From Acidobacteriaceae bacterium (lineage in GTDB: Bacteria; Acidobacteriota; Terriglobia; Terriglobales; Acidobacteriaceae), in assembly GCA_003138515.1 (NCBI GenBank), contig PLGG01000046.1, positions 60,220 through 124,219 of the forward strand: a DNA stretch of 64,000 bases, given 5' to 3'. Of this stretch, positions 1 to 9,511 are shown piece by piece. The notes beneath the pieces are model-generated. The model did not search any database. It saw only the letters and a list, made by a program, of their open reading frames with translations, and was not told where the DNA came from. The position numbers and the translations under genes are program-made. How positions within the stretch are numbered: position 1 is the stretch's first letter; the number at the start of each line of letters is the position of its first letter.

Positions 1-488
1 GGGAGCCCACCCTGCAGTCGAGAAGAGGATACACCATAGAAATCCACACGATAGTCGCGCGAAATGGCGCCCAGCCTGTGGATATTGAGGAAAGCGTTCG
101 TGATCTGCAGAGGATCGAAGGTCCACTCCATGTGGCAAATGCCGCGAGAAAGTGCCTCACGCCGTTGTTCCCATTTGAGTTGTGCGCCAAGGCCACGATT
201 GCGGTGGGAAACGCGGACTGCCAGCATGTGGGAGTGAAGGTAAGGCTGAGGCCCGTTTTGAGTCCGCTTGATGCCCGGCAAAGACATGGCGAAACCGACG
301 AGAGTTTGAGCGGATTTTGCGCCGAATTCGCTGTCAAAGGCACCGATCACCTGGCCTCCGATCTTTGTCGCGAGCAAAAAGGTCTTGCGCGGAATGATGT
401 CGCTTTCGTCGTAGCCCCAGGTTTCGATCTGGAGCTGGACGCACGCCTCCAACTCGTCGAATCCGTCGCACAAACGAATCTCGATCAT
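1..488 (-). CDS. GNAT-superfamily acetyltransferase (COG3375-like), C-terminus cut off by window edge
   Basis: Reading the minus strand from the ATG at 488 gives an open frame running off the left edge (about 162 residues visible). It starts MIEIRLCDGFDELEACVQLQ and continues with a strand-helix pattern and the segment HSHMLAVRVSHRNRGLGAQL. That segment is the acetyl-CoA-binding motif A region of GNAT proteins, followed by MEWTFDPLQITNAFLNIH, which is typical of the COG3375 group of predicted acetyltransferases. The substrate of this group is not known to me. The ATG overlaps the stop of mazG by 4 bases (485-488, ATGA), so the two genes are probably translationally coupled. The C-terminal part, roughly 100 residues by family length, lies outside the window. 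Family call is fairly secure; function is open. Confidence 0.75.
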   Translation of the reverse strand, partial: MIEIRLCDGFDELEACVQLQIETWGYDESDIIPRKTFLLATKIGGQVIGAFDSEFGAKSAQTLVGFAMSLPGIKRTQNGPQPYLHSHMLAVRVSHRNRGLGAQLKWEQRREALSRGICHMEWTFDPLQITNAFLNIHRLGAISRDYRVDFYGVSSSRLQGGL

Positions 489-1471
489 GGCCGCGCCTGT
501 TTTGCCAGTTGCGGATCGTCCGGGCTGGGCGCGCCCCCGCTCGCCAGTTTCGTCTTCGCCTGAACCCAAAGCGCTTCCAGCTCCGGCGGTGACAGTTCTT
601 CAAGGGGGTGCGGCGCGGCTTGTTCCATCTCACTGAAGCGCTGACGGAAACGAAGATTGCAGTTGCGCAGAGCCATCTCCGCATCAACGCCCAGGTGGCG
701 GCCAAGATTCACGACGGTGAAGAGCAGGTCGCCTAATTCAGCTTCCACGGCAGGCTTGCGTTCCGGATCGTCCGATTCGGCTTCAGCTGTCAGTTCGGCT
801 GTTTCCTCGGCGACCTTCGGCAGCAGCTCGCGCCAGCTCGGCCAATCGAAACCGGATTTCTGTGCCTTGGCGCTGAGCTTGGCGGCTTCAGCCAGTGCGG
901 GCATCGCGCGAAGAACACTGTCGAGCCGCGATGTCGACTCATTCCCTGCCCTGCCGGCCGCGTCGCTATCACCCTCCGGCGCGTCTGCCGGCTTCTCCGC
1001 GGCTTTAATCTCTTCCCAGTTGCGCAGAACGCCCGCCGCGGAGCCCGCAACAGCAACGTCCACGTCGGCTTTGTTGCCCGCGGCGCGCGACGCTTCGTCG
1101 CCGAAGACGTGGGGATGACGGCGGACAAGCTTGCGATTCAGGTGGTCAAGGACGTCCGCAACGGTGAAGTGGCCCTCATTGGCCGCCATCTCAGCGTAGA
1201 AAAGCACCTGCAGGAGCAGATCGCCGAGCTCTTCAGACAAGTGGTCGAAGTCGCGGCGCTCGATGGCGTCGAAGACCTCGTAGGTCTCTTCAAGCGTGTA
1301 CTTGCGAATGGAGTCGAAGGATTGCTCGCGGTCCCAGGGACAGCCGCCGGGAGCGCGGAGCCGAGCCATGATGGCCACAGACTGCTCAAATAATGCCGCT
1401 GCCCGCGCCGGATCGGTGGTAGTGTGCGGCGTGGGATCCTTCGCACGGGAGCTCTCTGGCGGCAGATCCAT
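485..1471 (-). CDS. mazG: Nucleoside triphosphate pyrophosphohydrolase MazG
   Basis: MazG hydrolyses (d)NTPs to NMP and pyrophosphate, cleaning the nucleotide pool and in some bacteria lowering ppGpp. The 328-residue product has the two tandem MazG all-alpha domains. The first begins near RLRAPGGCPWDREQSF and contains EETYEVFDAIE and EELGDLLLQVLFYA, the EExxE...ExxD metal-binding pattern. The second carries EETAELTAEAE and EAELGDLLFTVVNLGRHLGV. A charged, low-complexity linker (about residues 165-190, rich in Ala, Asp and Gly) separates them. I start at ATG 1471. An in-frame TTG at 1558 would add 29 unlikely basic residues that reach the divergent prepilin peptidase start. The longer N-terminus than E. 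coli MazG (263 aa) is an extension plus this linker. Confidence 0.93.
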   Translation of the reverse strand: MDLPPESSRAKDPTPHTTTDPARAAALFEQSVAIMARLRAPGGCPWDREQSFDSIRKYTLEETYEVFDAIERRDFDHLSEELGDLLLQVLFYAEMAANEGHFTVADVLDHLNRKLVRRHPHVFGDEASRAAGNKADVDVAVAGSAAGVLRNWEEIKAAEKPADAPEGDSDAAGRAGNESTSRLDSVLRAMPALAEAAKLSAKAQKSGFDWPSWRELLPKVAEETAELTAEAESDDPERKPAVEAELGDLLFTVVNLGRHLGVDAEMALRNCNLRFRQRFSEMEQAAPHPLEELSPPELEALWVQAKTKLASGGAPSPDDPQLAKQARP

Positions 1472-1540
1472 CCATCTCCATTTTACCTTGGGGAGCGGCA
1501 GCGCCAATCCGTGCGTCTTACGGACCAGACACCAGAGCCG

Positions 1541-1546
1541 TATACT
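1541..1546 (+). promoter_or_regulatory. Candidate -10 box (TATACT) for the prepilin peptidase gene
   Basis: TATACT lies 11 bases before the ATG at 1558 and would give a very short leader. A -35 match is weak (TTACGG at 1518-1523, 17 bases upstream). This is a sequence match only. Confidence 0.3.
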
Positions 1547-1557
1547 CAATCTCTTCA

Positions 1558-2457
1558 ATGATTCGCCTCCTCGGAACGATTTTCGCCGGGCTTCTCGGGC
1601 TGGCCTTCGGCAGCTTCCTGAACGTGTGCCTGAGCCGCTGGCCCGCGGGCGAGAGCATTGTCCATCCGCGCTCGCATTGCCGAAGCTGCGGACGAACGCT
1701 GGCGTGGTGGGAGAATGTGCCGCTCGTCAGCTGGCTGCTCCTTCGCGGGCGCTGCCGGAGTTGCCGCGCGTGGATCGGCTCGCGGTATCCTCTCGTGGAG
1801 CTGGCGGTAGGGGCGCTGTGGGCGACGGCTGCGTGGCAAGTTCTCGCTGGCACCACCAGTCCTGTACCTTCTGATCTTCTTTGGGCGGGGGCCGCCTACG
1901 GACTTTCGCAGATGATTCTTCTCTGGTTGCTGGTTGCGCTTTCGGTTCTCGATTTCGAGCACCTTTGGCTCCCAAACAAGCTCACGATCCCGGGCACTTT
2001 GATCGGCTTTGCGGCAACGCTCGTGTATGCCGCAGTAAACTCCAAACGCGTTTTCGCATTCTACGGAGCATTTGGATTGCGGAGCCGTTTCATTTGGCAC
2101 CTCGTCGGGCAAAGACTGCTTGCTATCCTCGCCGCCGCGGGCCTCGTCCTGCTCATTCGCTGGATCTACTGGCTGATCCGCCGGCGAGAGGGCATCGGCC
2201 TGGGTGACGCCAAGCTGATGGCGATGCTGGCCGCGTGGCTCGGCCTGCCTGGCGCGCTGCTCGCTTTTGGCCTGGGCGTGGTGCTGGGCGCGATCGCTGC
2301 GCTGGTTCTGCTTGTCCTGCCCTCGACGCGTAAGAGCACTGAAGGCTGGGCGCACATCAAGCTGCCTCTGGGCACATTTCTTTGCGTGGGCGGAATTGTC
2401 AGTAGTTTGTGGGGAGAGCGAATGATTGACGCTTATCTGCGTTGGGCAGGTTTATAG
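1558..2457 (+). CDS. pilD: Prepilin peptidase (type IV prepilin leader peptidase/methyltransferase)
   Basis: Inner-membrane aspartic protease that removes the leader of type IV pilins and pseudopilins and usually N-methylates the new N-terminus. The 299-residue product has an N-terminal membrane segment (LLGLAFGSFLNVCLSRWP), then the cytosolic cysteine motif CRSCGRTLAWWENVPLVSW...CRSC, a tetra-Cys zinc site kept in the bifunctional enzymes. Several hydrophobic segments follow. The two catalytic aspartates are visible in VLDFEHLWLPNKLT and in the signature GLGDAKLM (GxGD protease family). It is longer than usual between the two Asp motifs (about 25 residues around VNSKRVFAFYGAFGL). No pilin gene is nearby, so the substrate is encoded elsewhere. 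Confidence 0.93.
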   Translation: MIRLLGTIFAGLLGLAFGSFLNVCLSRWPAGESIVHPRSHCRSCGRTLAWWENVPLVSWLLLRGRCRSCRAWIGSRYPLVELAVGALWATAAWQVLAGTTSPVPSDLLWAGAAYGLSQMILLWLLVALSVLDFEHLWLPNKLTIPGTLIGFAATLVYAAVNSKRVFAFYGAFGLRSRFIWHLVGQRLLAILAAAGLVLLIRWIYWLIRRREGIGLGDAKLMAMLAAWLGLPGALLAFGLGVVLGAIAALVLLVLPSTRKSTEGWAHIKLPLGTFLCVGGIVSSLWGERMIDAYLRWAGL

Positions 2458-2476
2458 CCATCGCGCCCAGCGGCCT

Positions 2477-3253
2477 TTACTGTTGAGGCTGCTGCGCCGG
2501 CTGCCCGGATGAAGACGGCTTCGCGTTTGCGATCTCAGGATCCTCTAAGGCTTTGCCGGCCTCCTTGGCATGACGGCTTCCAGGGTCGTACTCCATCACC
2601 TTCTTATAGTTGGCACGGGCGTCGGCAAAGTCGCCCAAATGGCGCTCGCATTCGGCCAGGCCCCAATACACATCTGGATTGTATGGATCGAGAACGAGCG
2701 CGGATTGAAATCGCGATAATGCGGCTTTCCAATTCTTGTTCGAGAGATAGTAGCCGCCGACATTCTCGTCTTCAGCCGCGGTCTCATGGTGCTCCGGCAC
2801 CACCTGTTCTCCCTTCCCTTTGTGCTTTCCGGGATGCGCGGTGTCATCGTCTGGCGACGGCAGATTGCCCAGCCCCGTCAGGCTCGAACTCGATTCGCTG
2901 TCGCTCGACCCAGCGGAAGCGGCCGCATCTTCCGGGCTGCGCACCGGATCGCCGTCCTCGGGCGGTATGGGAATGAATCCGCTTCCGGATTCGTCGCCGG
3001 CCCCCGGCGGCAGATCGGGCGAGGTCCGCGTGGGCATCACCGGAACCGAATCCGTGTCTTCGGGAAACGGATTGGCATTCGTCTGCGGCTTCGTTTGAGA
3101 GGGCTGCTGAGGCGCGGGGCTTTGGGAGCCTGCTGCCGGCGAGCTTTGGCCAGCGCCGGTGGCACCGCTCTTGTCCGGCGCCTGCGCCGAGAGCACAGGC
3201 GCCACCGCCAGAAGGCAGCAGAGTGCGAACGCTATTCCTATTGCAGGCTTCAC
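2477..3253 (-). CDS. Secreted proline/serine-rich TPR protein of unknown function
   Basis: The 258-residue product begins at GTG 3253, preceded by AAGGGGAACC as ribosome binding site. The first residues form a Sec signal peptide (IAFALCCLLAVAPVLSAQA, cleavage probably after SAQA). Next comes a long low-complexity linker rich in Pro, Ser, Gly and acidic residues (about residues 28-150). The C-terminal third contains two consecutive tetratricopeptide-like helical pairs (YYLSNKNWKAALSRFQSALV and GLAECERHLGDFADARANYK), then a Gln/Pro tail. It is probably an exported scaffold or adaptor. It converges on pilD with a 19-base gap. I cannot name a specific family beyond TPR. Confidence 0.8.
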   Translation of the reverse strand: MKPAIGIAFALCCLLAVAPVLSAQAPDKSGATGAGQSSPAAGSQSPAPQQPSQTKPQTNANPFPEDTDSVPVMPTRTSPDLPPGAGDESGSGFIPIPPEDGDPVRSPEDAAASAGSSDSESSSSLTGLGNLPSPDDDTAHPGKHKGKGEQVVPEHHETAAEDENVGGYYLSNKNWKAALSRFQSALVLDPYNPDVYWGLAECERHLGDFADARANYKKVMEYDPGSRHAKEAGKALEDPEIANAKPSSSGQPAQQPQQ

Positions 3254-3592
3254 CGCGGTTCCCCTTGACTGCTGTGCGCGATTCAATCTTTCGGTGCGAT
3301 GCGGCCCGGGCCAGCGAGTGAGCCATCGAGATCTGCGGACAATTCGCATTCAATGAAAGAATCGCACATTTGCAGGGAACATTTCATCCTGGCCCACGTT
3401 TCTGCGCCCCGGGCGACACCTGTTGCGTTGGACTCAGCAGGGCGCTGATGGTCACGGGAGGAGGCCGCTTGGCGGAGTCGCGCGCCAACGTTGTCACGTG
3501 CGGATTTCCACCCCGCAGAGTCCCGCTCCGGAACGATAGAATCACTCCAGGCTGTTTGTTTCACAAGCGGCCGCTCAGGAGTCTCACCGCCA
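3254..3592. other. Divergent intergenic region between the TPR gene and dnaX
   Basis: These 339 bases separate divergently transcribed genes and must carry promoters for both. I looked for an SRP RNA (ffs), which often precedes dnaX, but found no GGAAGGAAGCAGC-type tetraloop core on either strand. An AGGAG at 3577-3581 serves the dnaX start. I see no other supported element. Confidence 0.5.
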
Positions 3593-5485
3593 ATGGGCTA
3601 CCAGGTTCTGGCCAGAAAATACCGTCCGCAGCGATTTGCCGACGTAGCCGGCCAGGACCATGTGACGCGCACGCTCCTGAATGCGCTGGAGCAGAACCGC
3701 ATTGCGCATGGGTACATTTTCTCCGGGCATCGCGGCATCGGGAAAACAACGATCGCTCGCATTCTGGCCATGGCACTCAACTGCCGCACTCAGGTCGGTT
3801 CTCCCGAGCGCCCCACTCCGGAACCTTGTGGAACCTGCGACGCATGCACCGAAATTCGCCAGGGCAACGCCGTGGACGTGATCGAGATCGATGCGGCCAC
3901 CAATCGCGGCATTGACGAGATTCGTGAGCTGCGCGATGCCGCGCGCTACGCCCCATCCCGCGATCGCTACAAGGTCTACATTCTCGACGAGGCGCACCAG
4001 ATCACCGAGGCCGCCTTTAACGCGCTGCTCAAAACGCTGGAGGAACCGCCGGCTCACGTCATCTTTATGATGGCGACCACCGAGCCCGAGAATATTCCGC
4101 AGACCATCCGCTCGCGCTGCCAGCACTTTAGCTTTCACGCGGTCAAGTTCGACGACATTCTGGCGCAATTGAAGATGATTGCGGCCGAGGAAAAGGTGGC
4201 GGCCGAAGACGATGCGCTGGCGCTGCTGGCCGAGGCTGGCGACGGATCGATGCGCGACGCGCTCTCGATCATGGATCAGGCGATCGCGTCGGCGCCAGTC
4301 GAAAACGGCCGTCCCGCTCTCTCGGCGGAGCAGATTCGCGAGCTGATGGGCGCAGTGCCGAACACGGTCTTCGAGCGGCTGATGGAAGCAGTAGCCGCGG
4401 GCCAGAGCGCAGAACTGATGGAAGAGATTAACGGGCTCGTAAATGCCGGGCACAGCCCACTCTCGCTGGCCCGCCAGATGGTCCGTTACCTGCGCAACGC
4501 GCTGATGGCGAAACTGGGCGGCGAGCAAACCGAGCTGCTGCAAATCTCCGCAGACGAACGCGCCCGCGCAACGCGTACGGCGCTGCTTTTCACTGAGGAA
4601 GAGCTCACCCGCAATTTGCAGATCACACTGCGCACCTTCGATGACCTGAACTATCGCCAGGAACAGCGCCTCCACCTGGAGCTTGGGCTACTGAAACTGA
4701 TTCACGCGCAGCGGCTGCTGCCCATCGAGGAGCTGCTGAGCGGCGTGGCAGGCGGAACGGGTGCGCGGGCGAGCACCGCGCAGGGTCCGCAGCGCTCGGG
4801 CGGCAGCATCGCGAAGCCGGCCACGGCCACTGCGCCTGCTGCACCCGCTCCGGCGCGGGAGAAGAGTTTGTGGGCCGGCGGACCGAATGCGTCTCGAAGT
4901 GCGGGAATGAAAGTGGAAGCAGCAGTTGAGAACTCAGCTGTAATTCATTCCACGACAAGGACAAATGAGAGTGTCCACAGTGAGGTTGCGCCTTTTCCCG
5001 TCGTTGCCAGCCAGCCTTCCGGTTACGGCTCGTCCGCAACCCTCACCGAGGGTGCGCTGGCCAAGGCGCCCCAGTCGGCAACCGACACGCCGAATGGTCT
5101 GGTCGTGGAGCACGTCCGCGAAGTAATCGTGGCTGCGCTTGCTACGGCCGGGCACAGCTCCGCTGCGCAACTGCTTGGCTCTGGGACGTGGACGCTCGAC
5201 AGTGCTGCTGTGCGCGTCGCGGTGCCGGGCATGGGCAAAAAGATGCTCAGCCTGACTGTGAATGCAGGGGCAGAGAAACTTATACGGCTTGAACTGCAGC
5301 GGCTAGGCGCGCCGGCGCGATTTCTCGTTTCGGCTGGCGCGGAAACAGCCCCTGCCGCGGTCGCGCAGCCGGTTGTTGGCGTCGGCAGCGTGCAGGAGGC
5401 GGCGCTCGCACATCCATTAGTAAAGCGCGCGCAGGAGATCTTCAACGCCGAGGTTCGCAGCGTGGTTGACCTCAGGCAAAAGTGA
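3593..5485 (+). CDS. dnaX: DNA polymerase III subunits gamma and tau
   Basis: Clamp-loader ATPase of the replicative polymerase. The 630-residue product starts at ATG 3593 (MGYQVLARKYRPQRFADVAG, the canonical N-terminus); an upstream in-frame ATG at 3491 would add 34 non-conserved residues. It shows the Walker A motif GHRGIGKTTIARI, a zinc-binding Cys cluster ending in CGTCDAC, Walker B-like ILDEAH, sensor 1 in MMATTEPENIP and the SRC motif in IRSRCQHF. Domain III follows, then an Ala/Pro/Ser-rich linker from about residue 370, and a C-terminal domain typical of tau-like long forms. ybaB and recR follow in the order found in many bacteria, so this is a replication/repair operon. Confidence 0.95.
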   Translation: MGYQVLARKYRPQRFADVAGQDHVTRTLLNALEQNRIAHGYIFSGHRGIGKTTIARILAMALNCRTQVGSPERPTPEPCGTCDACTEIRQGNAVDVIEIDAATNRGIDEIRELRDAARYAPSRDRYKVYILDEAHQITEAAFNALLKTLEEPPAHVIFMMATTEPENIPQTIRSRCQHFSFHAVKFDDILAQLKMIAAEEKVAAEDDALALLAEAGDGSMRDALSIMDQAIASAPVENGRPALSAEQIRELMGAVPNTVFERLMEAVAAGQSAELMEEINGLVNAGHSPLSLARQMVRYLRNALMAKLGGEQTELLQISADERARATRTALLFTEEELTRNLQITLRTFDDLNYRQEQRLHLELGLLKLIHAQRLLPIEELLSGVAGGTGARASTAQGPQRSGGSIAKPATATAPAAPAPAREKSLWAGGPNASRSAGMKVEAAVENSAVIHSTTRTNESVHSEVAPFPVVASQPSGYGSSATLTEGALAKAPQSATDTPNGLVVEHVREVIVAALATAGHSSAAQLLGSGTWTLDSAAVRVAVPGMGKKMLSLTVNAGAEKLIRLELQRLGAPARFLVSAGAETAPAAVAQPVVGVGSVQEAALAHPLVKRAQEIFNAEVRSVVDLRQK

Positions 5486-5614
5486 AAGGCAGCCTTTAGC
5501 TCTTAGCTGTTGGCTTTGTCGTGCTTGAGCCTGCATCAGGCGCAAATCGGAATGAAGACGGCGGGAAGTGAAAAGCGAAACGCCGACGGCGCCAAACGAA
5601 CAGGGGTAAACAGG

Positions 5615-5944
5615 ATGATCAACCCGCTCAAAATCTCGGAGATGCTTTCGCAAGCCAACCAGATGCACGACGATGTTCAGCGCAAGCTTGGCGAGACCGT
5701 GGTGGAAGCTTCGAGCGGCGGCGGCGCGGTAACCGCGACCATGAACGGCAAGAAGGAACTGCTTAAAATTCGCGTCGATCCATCGGCGGTGGTCAGCCTG
5801 AGCGGGGGCCAGGCCGACGTGGAGATGCTCGAGGACCTGATCGTGGCCGCGGTGAACGAAGCCGGGCGCAAGGCAGATGAAGCCATCAAGTCGAGCGTGC
5901 AGGGAATGTTGGGCGGACTGAAAATTCCGGGGCTCGGCTCTTAG
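5615..5944 (+). CDS. ybaB: YbaB/EbfC-family nucleoid-associated protein
   Basis: A small DNA-binding dimer associated with the nucleoid and recombination. The 109-residue product starts at ATG 5615 after CAGGGGTAAACAGG. An in-frame start at 5510 would add a basic, non-conserved N-terminus. Typical family features are present: the amphipathic helix MLSQANQMHDDVQRKLGE, the strand ATMNGKKELLKIRVDPSAV, and LEDLIVAAVNEAGRKADE. It sits 129 bases after dnaX and 61 before recR, the classical dnaX-ybaB-recR order. Confidence 0.92.
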   Translation: MINPLKISEMLSQANQMHDDVQRKLGETVVEASSGGGAVTATMNGKKELLKIRVDPSAVVSLSGGQADVEMLEDLIVAAVNEAGRKADEAIKSSVQGMLGGLKIPGLGS

Positions 5945-6005
5945 CAACGCGAAGCGAAGCCTGCGAAGGGGCTCCGGACACAACAAATGCTCAGGGAGGC
6001 CTGAA

Positions 6006-6605
6006 TTGTCACGCTATGCCGAGCCGATGGCCCGGCTCATTGAGGAATTGAAGAAGTTGCCCGGTGTGGGCACCAAGAGCGCGCAGCGGTACGCCTTCCA
6101 TATTCTGCGCTCAAGCGACGACGATGCCAACGCGCTTGCCGAAGCTGTGCGCGGGCTCAAGGCCAGTCTGCGCCTCTGCTCCATCTGCAACAACGTCACC
6201 GACATCGATCCTTGCGCCTACTGCGCCAGTCCAACACGAAACCAGCGCCTGGTCTGCGTGGTTGAGGAACCTACCAACATCGCCGCAGTCGAGCGGTCGC
6301 AAACCTACCAGGGCGTCTACCACGTGCTGCACGGGACGCTCTCGCCGCTGCACGGCGTCGGGCCTGACCAGTTGCGCGCGGAAACGCTGGTGCGTCGAGC
6401 GGAGCGCGGCGAGGTAGACGAAGTGATTCTGGCCACGAGCCCCACACTCGAGGGCGAAGCTACCGCCGACTGGCTGGCGGGCGCGCTGCGTAACTTTCCA
6501 GTCCGCATCACCCGCATCGCCACCGGCGTTCCCGCCGGCAGCGACATCGAATACGCCGACGAGGTGACGATGGCGCGGGCGCTCGAGGGCCGCAGAACGT
6601 TCTAA
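6006..6605 (+). CDS. recR: Recombination mediator protein RecR
   Basis: RecR acts with RecF/RecO to load RecA on gapped DNA. The 199-residue length matches the family. Motifs in order: the helix-hairpin-helix KKLPGVGTKSAQRYAFHIL, the four-cysteine zinc finger CSICNNVTDIDPCAYC, the Toprim domain starting at RLVCVVEEPTNIAAVERS with the acidic EVILATSPTLEGEATADWL, and the C-terminal GSDIEYADEVTMARALEGRR. The start is TTG 6006, supported by AGGGAGG 7-8 bases upstream and by the conserved SRYAEPMARLIEELKKLPG N-terminus. Confidence 0.95.
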   Translation: MSRYAEPMARLIEELKKLPGVGTKSAQRYAFHILRSSDDDANALAEAVRGLKASLRLCSICNNVTDIDPCAYCASPTRNQRLVCVVEEPTNIAAVERSQTYQGVYHVLHGTLSPLHGVGPDQLRAETLVRRAERGEVDEVILATSPTLEGEATADWLAGALRNFPVRITRIATGVPAGSDIEYADEVTMARALEGRRTF

Positions 6606-6675
6606 GCACGACTGGCTGTTCGTGACGAATTGAAACTCTCTTTCAACAAACTTACTATTGCTTTCTCTGCCCGCA

Positions 6676-6711
6676 AAAGAAAAGCGGGAGAGGCCGGTTA
6701 GCCTTTCCCGC
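6676..6711 (-). terminator. Rho-independent terminator of the kdp operon
   Basis: On the minus strand a GC-rich stem (6684-6711; GCGGGAxAGGC pairing with GCCTxTCCCGC, one mismatch, 6-base loop) is followed by TTTTCTTTT. It lies 46 bases beyond the kdpC stop, between convergent kdpC and recR. Confidence 0.75.
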
Positions 6712-6756
6712 CAAGTCATGGCTTGGGGAGCCGCTGCGTACAAACTTATGCGCTGA

Positions 6757-7413
6757 CTATTTCGCTGCGTCGTCGAGCGCGAGATTCAGGTCCAGCACAT
6801 TCACGCGCGGCTCGCCTAAAAGACCTAGCGTGCGGCCTTGAATGTGCGCATCGATCAGGCTGCGGACAGCACCTTCGGTCAGTCCGCGCGCTTTCGCGAT
6901 GCGCGGCGCCTGGAAGTATGCGTTGTCTGGCGTGATGTCGGGATCAAGACCCGAGGCGGAATAGGTAACCATGTCGATCGGTACGGGTCTGCCTGGATTC
7001 TCAGCAGCCAGCTTGTCGATGTCGGCCTGCATGCGCGGCGGCAGCTTGGCGTTGGACTGCGCAAGATTCGTGCCGCCAGACGCGGTGGCGTCGTAGCCGC
7101 TGCCCGCGTTGGAAGGGCGCGGATGAAAGTAGCGGTCGGTTGTGAAGCTCTGCGCGATGAGCTCGGAGCCAATCACCGTGCCATCCTTGAGGGTGATAAG
7201 ACTCCCGTTGGCCTGGTGCGGAAACAGGACTTTGGCAAGGCCTGTCATCAGCAGTGGATAAACCAAGCCCAACAGCACAGAGGTCACGAGCGTAAATCGA
7301 ATCGAGGTTCCCCAGATCGAGTGCTTCACCAGGGACTCCTGCACATGCGATACGTGATGCCCTTCGCGGGTTCCAAGCTCTTCGTCAATTGTCGAATTCG
7401 AATGCACGTTCAA
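6757..7413 (-). CDS. kdpC: Potassium-transporting ATPase subunit C
   Basis: Single-span periplasmic-facing subunit that raises K+ affinity in the KdpFABC pump. The 218-residue product has one membrane helix (FTLVTSVLLGLVYPLLMTGL), then the conserved block NGSLI...GSELIAQSFT, FHPRPSNAGSGYDATASGG and NLAQSNAKL, and the C-terminal TYSASGLDPDITPDNAYFQ with LGLLGEPRVNVLDLNLALD. It is about 25 residues longer at the N-terminus than E. coli KdpC, so a start further in is possible. It is the last gene of the kdp operon, 22 bases after kdpB, and is followed by a terminator. Confidence 0.95.
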   Translation of the reverse strand: MNVHSNSTIDEELGTREGHHVSHVQESLVKHSIWGTSIRFTLVTSVLLGLVYPLLMTGLAKVLFPHQANGSLITLKDGTVIGSELIAQSFTTDRYFHPRPSNAGSGYDATASGGTNLAQSNAKLPPRMQADIDKLAAENPGRPVPIDMVTYSASGLDPDITPDNAYFQAPRIAKARGLTEGAVRSLIDAHIQGRTLGLLGEPRVNVLDLNLALDDAAK

Positions 7414-7435
7414 TCTCCTTTACTTGAGCCCACGC

Positions 7436-9469
<2,034 letters not shown>

Positions 9470-9511
9470 GTCGGACCGTTTTCCCCTCGTTCAGCTTCGA
9501 TATGAATTCGG

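Noticed and set aside
3254-3592. SRP RNA (ffs) upstream of dnaX
   Set aside because: The conserved domain IV core was not found on either strand.
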